A program made the translations under genes and the position numbers. Of a DNA stretch of 64,000 nucleotides, positions 1-7,620 are shown piece after piece (the stretch's first letter is position 1; each line of letters starts with the position of its first letter). Source of the DNA: Terriglobus roseus DSM 18391 (lineage in GTDB: Bacteria > Acidobacteriota > Terriglobia > Terriglobales > Acidobacteriaceae); NCBI RefSeq assembly GCF_000265425.1, contig NC_018014.1:124001-188000 (forward strand), given 5' to 3'. The notes under the pieces are model-generated. The model had not been told where the DNA came from. It saw nothing but the letters and a program-made list of their open reading frames with translations, and made no database searches.

Positions 1-190
1 TGTGAAGGCGCGGTCCCTTTCGGAAGGCAATGCGCACTAATCGGACTGAGCCGGGGAAGCGCGATTATTCCGAAATGGGACGAGAGAAGACGGCATCTGC
101 CGCTTACTATCGATCCAAGATCTGACATCGCGCACTCCGGCTCGTCCATCAGTTGCGGCAAATCCTTTCCAAACGAGGGCTGACCTCTCC

Positions 191-1813
191 ATGAAGCGCT
201 TGCTTCCGAAGCTAAGCATTCTCTGTGTCCTGAGTTCCGCAGCATGGGGTCAACAGCCCGCAGATATCAAACCCGCAGCCGCCAAGGCTGCATTCACCAT
301 TGCCGATGTGCACGCCAGCCCTCGCGTGTCATTCCCGAACTCTGACAGCGGGCAACTACGCGGAGAGCGGTACAGCCTGCATCAGGCCACCCTTGTGGAC
401 ATGATTGCGCTTGCTTACGGCGTGAAACCGGAGATGGTGCAGGGTGGCCCCAGTTGGTTAGAGCTGCCGCGCTTCGACGTCACGGCAAAGGCCGATCCGA
501 AGACCTCCGATGCAGAGTTGAAGCGCATGCTGCAGGCGCTGCTGGCAGACCGATTCAAGCTTGTGGTGCACAAGGGCGAGGCTCCGATGCCGGCCTTTCT
601 GCTGACAGCGCCCAGCGGCAAGCCGAAAATGCAGCAGAGCAAAGATGGCGAAACGAAATCCTGCAAGGCCGACACCACTCCGCCGGCTCCAGGCGAAGTG
701 CCTCTCTTCGTCCTCGCTTGCACGCATATGAGCTCGGAAGAGATCGCAACTTTCCTAAGCCAGGCGGCCGGGAACTTTCTCACCGAGCCCGTTCTGGACC
801 AGACAGGTCTAGAGGGAGCTTGGGACTTCACGCTGAGCTTTACTGGCCCGCGCGAGCGTGCCAAGGCAGGGGCCGCGGCGGTCTCGATCTTCGACGCGGT
901 GGAGAAAGACCTGGGGCTGAAGCTGGAACTGAAGACCGCGCCACGCCTGGTGTGGATCGTCGATAGCGTGACGGAGAAGCCGACGCCGAATTCACCTGCC
1001 GTTGTCAAAGAGTTGCCGACGCTTGCACCGACTGAGTTCGAGGTCTCCACCATCAAGCCCGCCAAGCCCGACGCACAGCCGGGCGGACGTGTGGCCAATG
1101 GCCAGATGAACATAACCGCCACAACGCTGAAGAATCTGTTTTCCTTCGTGTGGGACTTTAATTCGAACGACCCACAGTTATTGGCGAACGCTCCTGCCTG
1201 GCTGGATAAGGACAAGTTCGACTTCTTCGCGAAAGCTGTCATGCCGGAGCAGATCCCCGGACGCCCGCCGGTCCAGTTCTACGAAGTTGAGTTCCGGCAG
1301 ATGCTTCAGACACTCCTGATGGATCGGTTCCAGATGAAAGTCCACAGGGAAGACCGGCCCATCTTCGCGTATAAGATGGTGGCCGATCATCCGAAGTTGA
1401 CGAAGGCCGACCCGACGAAGCGGACTCACTGCAAGCAGGGGCCGGGCCCGGATGGCAAGGATCCGCGCGTTGTAAATCCGATGCTCACCGCGCTTCTAAC
1501 CTGCCAGAACATCACGATGAAGCAACTGGGGGAACAACTGACCCAGTTCGCGACGGGCTACATCTACACCCCCGTGCTGGATGAAACCGGACTGACGGGC
1601 GGGTATGACCTTACGCTGGCGTGGAGCTCGGCGGCCCTGACGATCCTGCGGCCGCCGCCGCCCCCGGGCCAGCCAGAGGAAGCCCTCTCAGCGGATGCAG
1701 TGACACTGTACGACGCGATGCAGAAGCAGCTTGGCATCCGGATGGTTAAGGAGAAGCGCCCTGTTTCGGTGCTTGTCATTGATCACATCGAAGAGACACC
1801 CACGCCGAATTGA
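191..1813 (+). CDS. Secreted TIGR03435 protein with two tandem domains
   Basis: 540 residues. A signal peptide (about 1-20, ending near AWG-QQ) is followed by two copies of the TIGR03435 domain, about residues 35-275 and 283-540. Each copy opens with F(T/E)(I/V)(A/S)..., continues through a 'L..(M/L)L..LL.DRF...VH' helix and closes with a (V/I)D..(T/E)E.PTPN tail (at about 263 and at the C-terminus). The family is expanded in soil Acidobacteriota and has no known biochemical role; single-domain members are about 250-300 residues, so this one is a duplication. The ATG is preceded by a purine-rich stretch but only a weak ribosome binding site. Upstream bases 1-190 hold nothing I can assign. Confidence 0.85.
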   Translation: MKRLLPKLSILCVLSSAAWGQQPADIKPAAAKAAFTIADVHASPRVSFPNSDSGQLRGERYSLHQATLVDMIALAYGVKPEMVQGGPSWLELPRFDVTAKADPKTSDAELKRMLQALLADRFKLVVHKGEAPMPAFLLTAPSGKPKMQQSKDGETKSCKADTTPPAPGEVPLFVLACTHMSSEEIATFLSQAAGNFLTEPVLDQTGLEGAWDFTLSFTGPRERAKAGAAAVSIFDAVEKDLGLKLELKTAPRLVWIVDSVTEKPTPNSPAVVKELPTLAPTEFEVSTIKPAKPDAQPGGRVANGQMNITATTLKNLFSFVWDFNSNDPQLLANAPAWLDKDKFDFFAKAVMPEQIPGRPPVQFYEVEFRQMLQTLLMDRFQMKVHREDRPIFAYKMVADHPKLTKADPTKRTHCKQGPGPDGKDPRVVNPMLTALLTCQNITMKQLGEQLTQFATGYIYTPVLDETGLTGGYDLTLAWSSAALTILRPPPPPGQPEEALSADAVTLYDAMQKQLGIRMVKEKRPVSVLVIDHIEETPTPN

Positions 1814-2239
1814 AGTTCATGCGTCCTGTAACTCAGTAGGTGGTTGAGCCATGTTGAGAGACGGTTTAGCGTGCCGCCAGAATCCCTGGAACTTTGCTGG
1901 ACGTTTACTACGTCCGGGACTATCCTGATTCGACTTATCGCACTGCGACGCGTGAAGTTCGCAGTGAACAGAAAAGGCTCATGAATGTGCCAGATTTCGA
2001 TGAGTTACAACAGCTCTTTGCATTGATGGATGTTTGCGGATGTATCGGTTGAGCGCGCGGCGTTAAGTGCGGCCGTCACCGTGTGTCACCCGGGCGTGAT
2101 TCCAATCACAACGAAACGTCCGCAGTCGCGCGACGCTTGTCCGCTCGTTCTTTGAGCGGGCCCGGCGTCTGCAACGAGGAACAGGTGACAAGCGGAGGTC
2201 GGGGCCACCACTTTCAACGACCGGCGTGAGGAGACCGCC
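1814..2239. other. Intergenic stretch without recognised gene
   Basis: No convincing coding region. Two small hairpins are visible: GGACGT-5 nt-ACGTCC at 1899-1915 and CCGCTC-7 nt-GAGCGG at 2141-2159. Either could end transcription of the gene to the left, but neither has a T-tract. The right end carries the ribosome binding site GAGGAG of the receiver-domain gene. Confidence 0.5.
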
Positions 2240-2620
2240 ATGCAGTTCACAGGAGTTCGGGCTTTTGTCGTGGACGATGATGTCATCGTCGCCTCTACGT
2301 TAGCTGCGATTCTGCGTCTGCATGGATTTGCGGTGAGATACTACATCGACCCGACAGAAGCATTGGCAGACGCGCTGGTGGACCCTCCCAACTTACTGGT
2401 ATCCGACGTCATCATGCCCATCCTCTCGGGGATCGATCTTGCCTTGCAGATCAAGGCCCTCTGTCCTGATTGCAAGATTCTTTTGTTTTCCGGCCAGGCT
2501 GACACTGTCGATTTTGTTCAGGACGCGCAACGAGTCGATGCCAATCTCCACATCATGCCGAAGCCGATGAAGCCTTCCATGCTGTTGGAGGTCATTTCGC
2601 AGAAACTGATGCAGAACTAA
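2240..2620 (+). CDS. Single-domain response regulator (CheY-like)
   Basis: 126 residues, a complete receiver domain with no output domain. The acidic triad residues are in VVDDD (11-14), the phospho-acceptor is D56 in VSDVIMP, the switch serine is S84 in LFSG and the conserved lysine is K108 in MPKPM. It should be phosphorylated by a partner histidine kinase and act by protein-protein contact. No kinase gene lies nearby, so the partner is unknown. GAGGAG stands 6-7 bases upstream of the ATG. Singletons of this kind are common in Acidobacteriota, and a role in motility or c-di-GMP signalling cannot be told from the sequence. Confidence 0.9.
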   Translation: MQFTGVRAFVVDDDVIVASTLAAILRLHGFAVRYYIDPTEALADALVDPPNLLVSDVIMPILSGIDLALQIKALCPDCKILLFSGQADTVDFVQDAQRVDANLHIMPKPMKPSMLLEVISQKLMQN

Positions 2621-2725
2621 GTCGAGCAGAATAGCGACAAGAACGCTTGCCTCCATCAAAAGAAGTCCTGCCGTTTTGAGCCTGCCAACGTTTGCCAATC
2701 AGAACTGCTTCCCAGCAAGACCAGC

Positions 2726-3565
2726 GTGCCGTCTAGACTGAAATTGGTGGCGACGCCGCCGGACTTCTTCAGCCCGGTTGTGCCGGACGCATTAGGAGCA
2801 CTCCGCAATATGCAGCCTACGGTGGCCACTGGCGCTCCTGCACGACGCGCTCCCAGCTTCCAGATCATTGAGCGTAAGCCGCCACGGCCTGCGGCAATTC
2901 TGCTTGCATTCGTCATGGCTGCGAGCGTTGCGTCGGCGGTCGCCTACGGGCTCAATCACAGCAAGGCAGCGCGTCTCGCGGACGGAAGATCCAGCGCCGC
3001 ACGCGACCCGAACGAGAAGCCGGGCGACACTCCTCACGAAGACGACAAGGATGACGATCCATCGCAGGTAGACACCATCGTGTTGGGCGACGCGGCTGAC
3101 GCGCCGGTTCCGGCTCGTCGCAAGGACCACATCAGCCCTGTTCACGCGACCATCCTCGTCCACTTGCCACGCTTCGGACCGCAGGCGGGGCTGATCCCGG
3201 ACACGCCGTCCGGTCGTCTTCTCTACAGCTGGCTTGCGGCTTTCAACCAGGGCAGCGATACGGCGTTGGAGCAAGCCGTGCCCAATGTCGCGCCGGTGTA
3301 TTCGGCCGCGGCGCAGATGGTGTTGCGGGCACAGACTGGTGGTTTTAACCTGCTGTCGGCGAAGGAAGTGCAGCCGGGCGTGCTCGTCTTCCGGCTGCGC
3401 GACCAGACGCCCGCTGGGAATGAAGTGCTTGGAACGCTGCAGATGCGGGCCAAGTCCGATCCGCCGGCGATCGCAAGCCTGAGCCTTCGCGCTGTGCCTT
3501 CTACCAAGCCGAATGCCGTGGCGGCAACGGCCCAGTCCACGCCGACAAATCCGCAGCGAAACTAG
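2726..3565 (+). CDS. Membrane-anchored protein of unknown function
   Basis: 279 residues from a GTG; an ATG at 2810 with AGGAG upstream would give 251 residues and is a real alternative. One transmembrane helix (about 56-75 of the long form) is followed by a charged linker rich in D and K. A C-terminal region (about 160-265) contains 'SWLAAFNQG', 'GGFNLLSA' and 'VLVFRLRDQ', which resembles NTF2-like accessory regions of some acidobacterial secreted enzymes (weak inference). Most of the protein would lie outside the cytoplasm. It follows the receiver gene on the same strand but 105 bases away, so an operon is possible but not shown. Function unknown. Confidence 0.65.
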   Translation: MPSRLKLVATPPDFFSPVVPDALGALRNMQPTVATGAPARRAPSFQIIERKPPRPAAILLAFVMAASVASAVAYGLNHSKAARLADGRSSAARDPNEKPGDTPHEDDKDDDPSQVDTIVLGDAADAPVPARRKDHISPVHATILVHLPRFGPQAGLIPDTPSGRLLYSWLAAFNQGSDTALEQAVPNVAPVYSAAAQMVLRAQTGGFNLLSAKEVQPGVLVFRLRDQTPAGNEVLGTLQMRAKSDPPAIASLSLRAVPSTKPNAVAATAQSTPTNPQRN

Positions 3566-3641
3566 GGTTGCCGGCGCCGGGTGCCACATCTTTTGAAGAG
3601 CCCTTAACGGCTCCCTACGACATGCCCAGGGTGAAAACCGT

Positions 3642-3647
3642 TACACT
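3642..3647 (+). promoter_or_regulatory. -10 box TACACT six bases before a GTG start
   Basis: TACACT is followed by six bases and then GTG at 3654. There is no Shine-Dalgarno sequence, so the mRNA would begin at or next to the start codon. The same spacing recurs at four other genes in this window. No good -35 box is visible. Confidence 0.5.
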
Positions 3648-3653
3648 CAACGC

Positions 3654-4619
3654 GTGAAAACCAAGATACTGTTCGCCTCGCTCCTGGCCACCGCATTTGT
3701 CTCCACCATGGCCGCGCAAGACTCCAAAGCCTTTCTGGGCCGCTGGGATCTGACCGTAACTCCCTCCACCGGCAAAGCCTATCCGCAATGGATTGAGCTG
3801 AAAGAGAACGGCGGCAAGATGGAAGGCCGCGTACAGCCCAGAGGCGGTGGATGGCACCCGATTGCAGGCGCGCATCTCGAGTCTGGCAAACTGATCGTCG
3901 ACCTGGGCGAGACCGGTGCAGCCGCCTCAACCACCTGGGAGCTCACCACCCCGTCCGCAGGCAAGCTGACGGGCATTGAGAAGCGTGGCGACGCCGCCGA
4001 TGGACTGACCATCGCCGGTGCCAAGGCGCCTTCGCTGGATCGCCCGATGCCGAAGGCATGGACCAAGCCGCGGCCTCTCTTCGACGGCAAGGATCTCAAG
4101 GGCTGGGAGCCCATCGGCAACGTCGAGAACAACAAGTGGATTGCCCGCAATGGCGAACTGGTCAACGACAATCCCGAGACACCCGGTCGCAGAGGACCTG
4201 GCGCCGCAAACATCAAAACCACCGAGAAGTTCCAGGACTTCAAGCTGCACATCGAAGTGAACTGCCCCGAGGGCGGAAACAGCGGCATCTATCTGCGCGG
4301 CCGCTATGAGCTTCAGGTGGGTACCGAAGGTGGCAAGCTGCCGTCGCACGAGATGGGAGCGATCTACAGCCACTATCCGCCGCCTGCTGGCTCTGAGCTG
4401 GGTCTCGGTAAGTGGACGAGCTTCGACGTCACCTTCGTCGGTCGCCATGTAACCGTCCTGCGCGACGGCAAGATGTACCACGACAACGTTGAGATCCCCG
4501 GCCCGACTGGCGGCGCTCTTGATAGCAATGAGTCCGAGCCCGGACCGTTCTTCCTGCAGGGAGATCACCATGGTGTGATCGCATACCGCAACATCACCAT
4601 CTCCGTCCCAAAGAAGTAG
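3654..4619 (+). CDS. Secreted DUF1080 protein
   Basis: 321 residues, GTG start. The signal peptide (about 1-21, ending TMAAQ) is followed by a short beta-rich region (about 28-110) and a DUF1080 domain (about 140-320) with the family hallmarks 'LFDGKDLKGWEP', 'GNSGIYLRGRYELQV' and 'GPFFLQGDHHGVIAYRNI'. DUF1080 has a concanavalin-like beta-sandwich fold; some members are 3-keto-glycoside hydrolases (3-keto-disaccharide hydrolase annotation). It probably acts outside the cytoplasm on a carbohydrate. It stands alone, between the membrane-anchored gene and the convergent sulP gene. A possible leaderless promoter precedes it. Confidence 0.85.
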   Translation: MKTKILFASLLATAFVSTMAAQDSKAFLGRWDLTVTPSTGKAYPQWIELKENGGKMEGRVQPRGGGWHPIAGAHLESGKLIVDLGETGAAASTTWELTTPSAGKLTGIEKRGDAADGLTIAGAKAPSLDRPMPKAWTKPRPLFDGKDLKGWEPIGNVENNKWIARNGELVNDNPETPGRRGPGAANIKTTEKFQDFKLHIEVNCPEGGNSGIYLRGRYELQVGTEGGKLPSHEMGAIYSHYPPPAGSELGLGKWTSFDVTFVGRHVTVLRDGKMYHDNVEIPGPTGGALDSNESEPGPFFLQGDHHGVIAYRNITISVPKK

Positions 4620-4631
4620 GTTTACGCAATG

Positions 4632-4672
4632 TCGCGCGGCTGCGGGTTGTTCTTCTGCCTACAGCCGCGCGA
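4632..4672. terminator. Hairpin between convergent DUF1080 and SulP genes
   Basis: Eleven-base arms TCGCGCGGCTG (4632-4642) and CAGCCGCGCGA (4662-4672) pair perfectly across a 19-base loop. The position between two convergent stop codons fits a shared transcription end. It has no T-tract, so it may not be a classical intrinsic terminator. Confidence 0.55.
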
Positions 4673-4678
4673 TTCGCG

Positions 4679-6193
4679 TTAGGACAAGACCTGTGTTGAG
4701 CTGGCGGCGGGCTCTCTTGATACGAGAAGGATCGCGCCATCTTTACGGCGAAGAAGGCGATCGCAACTCTCGCTCAGTCCGTGGATGTGGAGTGCCTTAC
4801 CGGCCTCACGATACCGTTTCGCAATGGACTCAATGACTTCGAGGGCAGAGGAGTCCATGATGCGAGCGTGGTCGAACTCGAGGTAGGTTTCGACCGGGTC
4901 CGTCTTCGGGCTGAAGAACGCTGTGAACTGCGCAGCAGAGGCGAAGAAGAGACTGCCGTGCAGCCGATAGGTCTTTCGACCGTTGGCTTCCAGTACATCA
5001 ACTTCAAGCTGCTGTGCGTGATCCCACGCGAAGACAAGAGCAGCAATCACGATGCCCGCGACGACCGCTACGGCAAGATTGGTCAGTACCGTGACGAGCG
5101 TGACAAGCAGCATCACCAGCGTGTCATGCCTGGGAATGCGGCCTGGGAAGCTGAAGGCATTGCGCAGGCTCTGCCAGTTGAAGGTCTCCGCCGCCACCAC
5201 GAACATCACGCCGACGAGTGCGGCGAGTGGGATGCGTTCAATCAGGCGCGATCCAACAAGAATGAAGGACAGCAGGAAACCACCGGCCGCAACTCCGGAA
5301 AGTCGGCGCTTGCCGCCAGCGTTCAGATTGATGATGGACTGCCCGATCATGGCGCAGCCGCCAATACCCGTAAAGAACGCGCCAACGATATTGCCAATGC
5401 CCTGCGCCATGGACTCGCGGTTCGGCTCGCCTGTTGTGTCCGTCAGTTCATCGATCAGGTTCAGGGTGAGCAGCGTCTCGACAAGTCCAATCGTCGCCAG
5501 CACAAGTGCGTACGGCAGCGTGATGCGCAGCGTCTCCCAGGTGTATGGAACGGCGGGCAGATGGAAGTGGGGAAGCGTACCTCGGATCGATGAGAGGTCT
5601 CCAACGGTTCTGGTGTGAATGCCGAAGGCAAGTGCGCATGCTGTTGCCGCAAGTATGCCCGCAAGTGCCGACGGGAATGCCTTGGTCAGCTTCGGAAGTA
5701 GAACGGTTACAGCGACAGTGACCGCGATCAACCCGAGCATCGTAAGCAGGGCGGATGAGGGTAGCCAATGTTCCGTGCCGTCTGGCATGCGCTGTCGCAG
5801 ATGCTGGAACTGAGCGGAAGCAATGATGATCGCCAGACCATTCACGAAGCCAAGCATCACGGAATGCGGCACCATGCGGATCAGCTTGCCAAGGCGGAAG
5901 ACAGCAAAAAGGAGCTGGAGAATACCCGTGAGAACGATGGTGGCAAAGAGATAGTCGATGCCGTGCTGGACGACGAGCGCAGCGGAAACCACGGCCATCG
6001 AACCTGCAGCGCCCGAGATCATACCGGGGCGCCCACCGAAGATTGCTGCGATGAGGCAGAGGATGAAGGCGGCGTACAGGCCGTTCAAGGGGTTGACGTG
6101 CGCGACCAGCGCGAAGCCGACGACTTCCGGCACGAGAGAAAGCGCTGCCGTAAGGCCCGCGAGGACCTCCGACCGGAGGGTTTGGATGTTCAA
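4679..6193 (-). CDS. SulP family anion transporter with STAS domain
   Basis: 504 residues. About eleven hydrophobic segments fill residues 10-395. The N-terminal SulP signature is clear (LTAALSLVPEVVGFALVAHVNPLNGLYAAF, then 'GGRPGMISGAAGSMAVV'). A STAS domain occupies about 410-490 (LEFDHARIMDSSALEVIESI). SulP proteins move sulfate, bicarbonate or other anions across the inner membrane, often with Na+ or H+; the substrate cannot be read from the sequence. The start is TTG (GGAAAG eight bases upstream). Two inverted repeats lie upstream (6313-6327 and 6356-6373). The gene is not part of the neighbouring sugar cluster. Confidence 0.92.
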   Translation of the reverse strand: MNIQTLRSEVLAGLTAALSLVPEVVGFALVAHVNPLNGLYAAFILCLIAAIFGGRPGMISGAAGSMAVVSAALVVQHGIDYLFATIVLTGILQLLFAVFRLGKLIRMVPHSVMLGFVNGLAIIIASAQFQHLRQRMPDGTEHWLPSSALLTMLGLIAVTVAVTVLLPKLTKAFPSALAGILAATACALAFGIHTRTVGDLSSIRGTLPHFHLPAVPYTWETLRITLPYALVLATIGLVETLLTLNLIDELTDTTGEPNRESMAQGIGNIVGAFFTGIGGCAMIGQSIINLNAGGKRRLSGVAAGGFLLSFILVGSRLIERIPLAALVGVMFVVAAETFNWQSLRNAFSFPGRIPRHDTLVMLLVTLVTVLTNLAVAVVAGIVIAALVFAWDHAQQLEVDVLEANGRKTYRLHGSLFFASAAQFTAFFSPKTDPVETYLEFDHARIMDSSALEVIESIAKRYREAGKALHIHGLSESCDRLLRRKDGAILLVSREPAASSTQVLS

Positions 6194-6312
6194 GATACTG
6201 CTTTCCGCAAAATAGGCGCGGCTTCCGCGCGCGGGCGGAAGCTTACCATTCTGCTTTTGTTAGTTTGTGTTGCTCTTCTCGTCGGCTGCGGTATCCGTGA
6301 AGGGTCGCGCTC

Positions 6313-6327
6313 GTACTTATAGAGTAC
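6313..6327. promoter_or_regulatory. Inverted repeat GTACT-N5-AGTAC upstream of sulP
   Basis: Five-base perfect arms with a TATAG spacer lie about 120 bases before the SulP start. It could be an operator half-site pair or overlap the promoter. The binding protein is unknown. Confidence 0.3.
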
Positions 6328-6355
6328 CGCTCCAAAGCCTCCTTGAGGGGCTCTG

Positions 6356-6373
6356 GACATTCAGCTGAATGTC
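6356..6373. promoter_or_regulatory. 18-bp perfect palindrome upstream of sulP
   Basis: GACATTCAGCTGAATGTC is a gap-free palindrome about 165 bases upstream of the SulP start and beyond the terminator of the hydrolase gene. The form is that of an operator for a dimeric regulator. No regulator gene is adjacent, so its owner is unknown. Confidence 0.4.
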
Positions 6374-6426
6374 TTAAAGTCGTCTTGTCTTGAATTGGCC
6401 AAGGCAGAGCGCTCGTCTGTTCCCCG

Positions 6427-6465
6427 AAAAAAAGCCGAGCCCGACGCATAAGCGTCGGGCTCGGT
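6427..6465 (-). terminator. Intrinsic terminator of the FAH-family hydrolase gene
   Basis: Read on the minus strand, 14-base arms (6452-6465 and 6434-6447) with a four-base loop are followed by seven T residues. It lies about 40 bases after the hydrolase stop codon. Confidence 0.85.
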
Positions 6466-6504
6466 GCTGATGAATTGCCGCAGGTTGGAGAGCGTGAACT
6501 CTCG

Positions 6505-7359
6505 TTACAGCGTGCTTTCGTAGGTCACAACCTTCTGGGTCTGTTCGCCAAGACCGTCGATGCCCAGACGTACGACCTGACCGGGCTTCAGGTAGATCGG
6601 GGGCTTCTGGCCAAGGCCTACACCAGGCGGCGTCCCGGTGCTGATGATGTCGCCGGGCTGCAGCGTCATGAACTTGCTGAGGTACGCGACAAGGTAGGCG
6701 ACGCCGAAGACCATCGTCTCTGTCGATCCATCCTGGAAGCGGTGGCCGTCGACTTCGAGCCACAGGTGCAGGTTCTGCGGATCAGCCACTTCATCCTTGG
6801 TGACGAGCCACGGGCCCATGGGGCCGAAGTTGTCGGCGCTCTTGCCTTTGACCCACTGGCCTGTTCCCTCTAACTGGAAGGCGCGCTCGGAGAGGTCGTT
6901 TGCCACGCAGTAACCTGCCACGTAGTCCATGGCATTCGCTTCGTCGATGTAGCGCGCTTCGAGGCCGATGACGACTGCGAGCTCGACCTCCCAGTCGGTC
7001 TTCTGCGAGTCCTTCGGGATGATGATGCCGTCGTCCGGTCCGCAGAGCGCTGATGTTGCTTTCATGAAGACGATGGGCTCAACGGGAACGGCTGCGCCCG
7101 ATTCCGCTGCGTGGTCTGCGTAGTTCAGGCCGATGCAGATGACCTTGCCGACGCCGCCAACGCAGGCGCCAATGCGTTCGCCTGCAGGAACTTCGGGCAG
7201 TGTAGAGAGGTCGAGCGCGGCGATGCGTGCGAGTGATTCTGGCGCCAGTGCTGCGCCGGCGACGTCGGCAATCACGTTGGAGAGGTCGCGCAGTTTACCT
7301 GCGGAGTCCAGGACGCCTGGGCGTTCGCTGCCACGTTGTCCGTATCGAAAAAGCTTCAT
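6505..7359 (-). CDS. FAH-family hydrolase, probable diketo-deoxy-rhamnonate/fuconate type
   Basis: 284 residues. The C-terminal FAH domain (about 70-282) shows 'VICIGLNYADHA', 'PIVFMKATSALCGP', 'DWEVELAVVIG', 'GYCVANDLSERAFQ' and 'GDIISTGTPPGVG', which includes the acidic metal ligands of this family. Close relatives hydrolyse 2,4-diketo-3-deoxy-L-rhamnonate or -fuconate in the non-phosphorylating deoxysugar pathways, giving pyruvate and a hydroxy acid. That fits its position divergent from the rhamnulose-1-phosphate aldolase gene, but other FAH substrates are possible. The shared upstream region holds LacI-type palindromes (7487-7498, 7522-7529), so joint control is likely. The ATG has only a weak, distant GGGGA. 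Confidence 0.85.
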   Translation of the reverse strand: MKLFRYGQRGSERPGVLDSAGKLRDLSNVIADVAGAALAPESLARIAALDLSTLPEVPAGERIGACVGGVGKVICIGLNYADHAAESGAAVPVEPIVFMKATSALCGPDDGIIIPKDSQKTDWEVELAVVIGLEARYIDEANAMDYVAGYCVANDLSERAFQLEGTGQWVKGKSADNFGPMGPWLVTKDEVADPQNLHLWLEVDGHRFQDGSTETMVFGVAYLVAYLSKFMTLQPGDIISTGTPPGVGLGQKPPIYLKPGQVVRLGIDGLGEQTQKVVTYESTL

Positions 7360-7486
7360 ATGAGAAAAGTCCCCAAATCCTTACGCCGGATGCGTGAAAC
7401 CACTGTATCGCGTGAGGTGTTGGGGAGGGAGAGTGATGTGTTAAGTGTCAGTTGTGCGTGCCAGAGAAAGGGAATTGCGCTTAGAA

Positions 7487-7498
7487 TGAGACGTCTCA
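7487..7498. promoter_or_regulatory. Putative LacI-family operator TGAGACGTCTCA
   Basis: A perfect 12-bp palindrome with central CG lies in the divergent region between the hydrolase and aldolase genes. The identical 12-mer occurs at 19952-19963 before the leftward sugar cluster. Central-CG palindromes are typical of LacI-family sites, and a LacI gene is at 11932. Confidence 0.6.
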
Positions 7499-7521
7499 GT
7501 TTCTCGCCTCGCAGCGCGGCC

Positions 7522-7529
7522 AGACGTCT
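7522..7529. promoter_or_regulatory. Second, degenerate operator copy AGACGTCT
   Basis: The inner eight bases of the 12-mer recur 35 bases after the first copy (start to start), in the context GCCAGACGTCTCCCC. Two spaced sites would allow cooperative binding or looping. Confidence 0.4.
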
Positions 7530-7620
7530 CCCCGCTATGCAATAATTCCGGCGAATCACCCAGAGGCAAAACCGCCACGGTCCGGCCCATCCGCCGGCTG
7601 GGCTGCAATGGAAGGATTTC

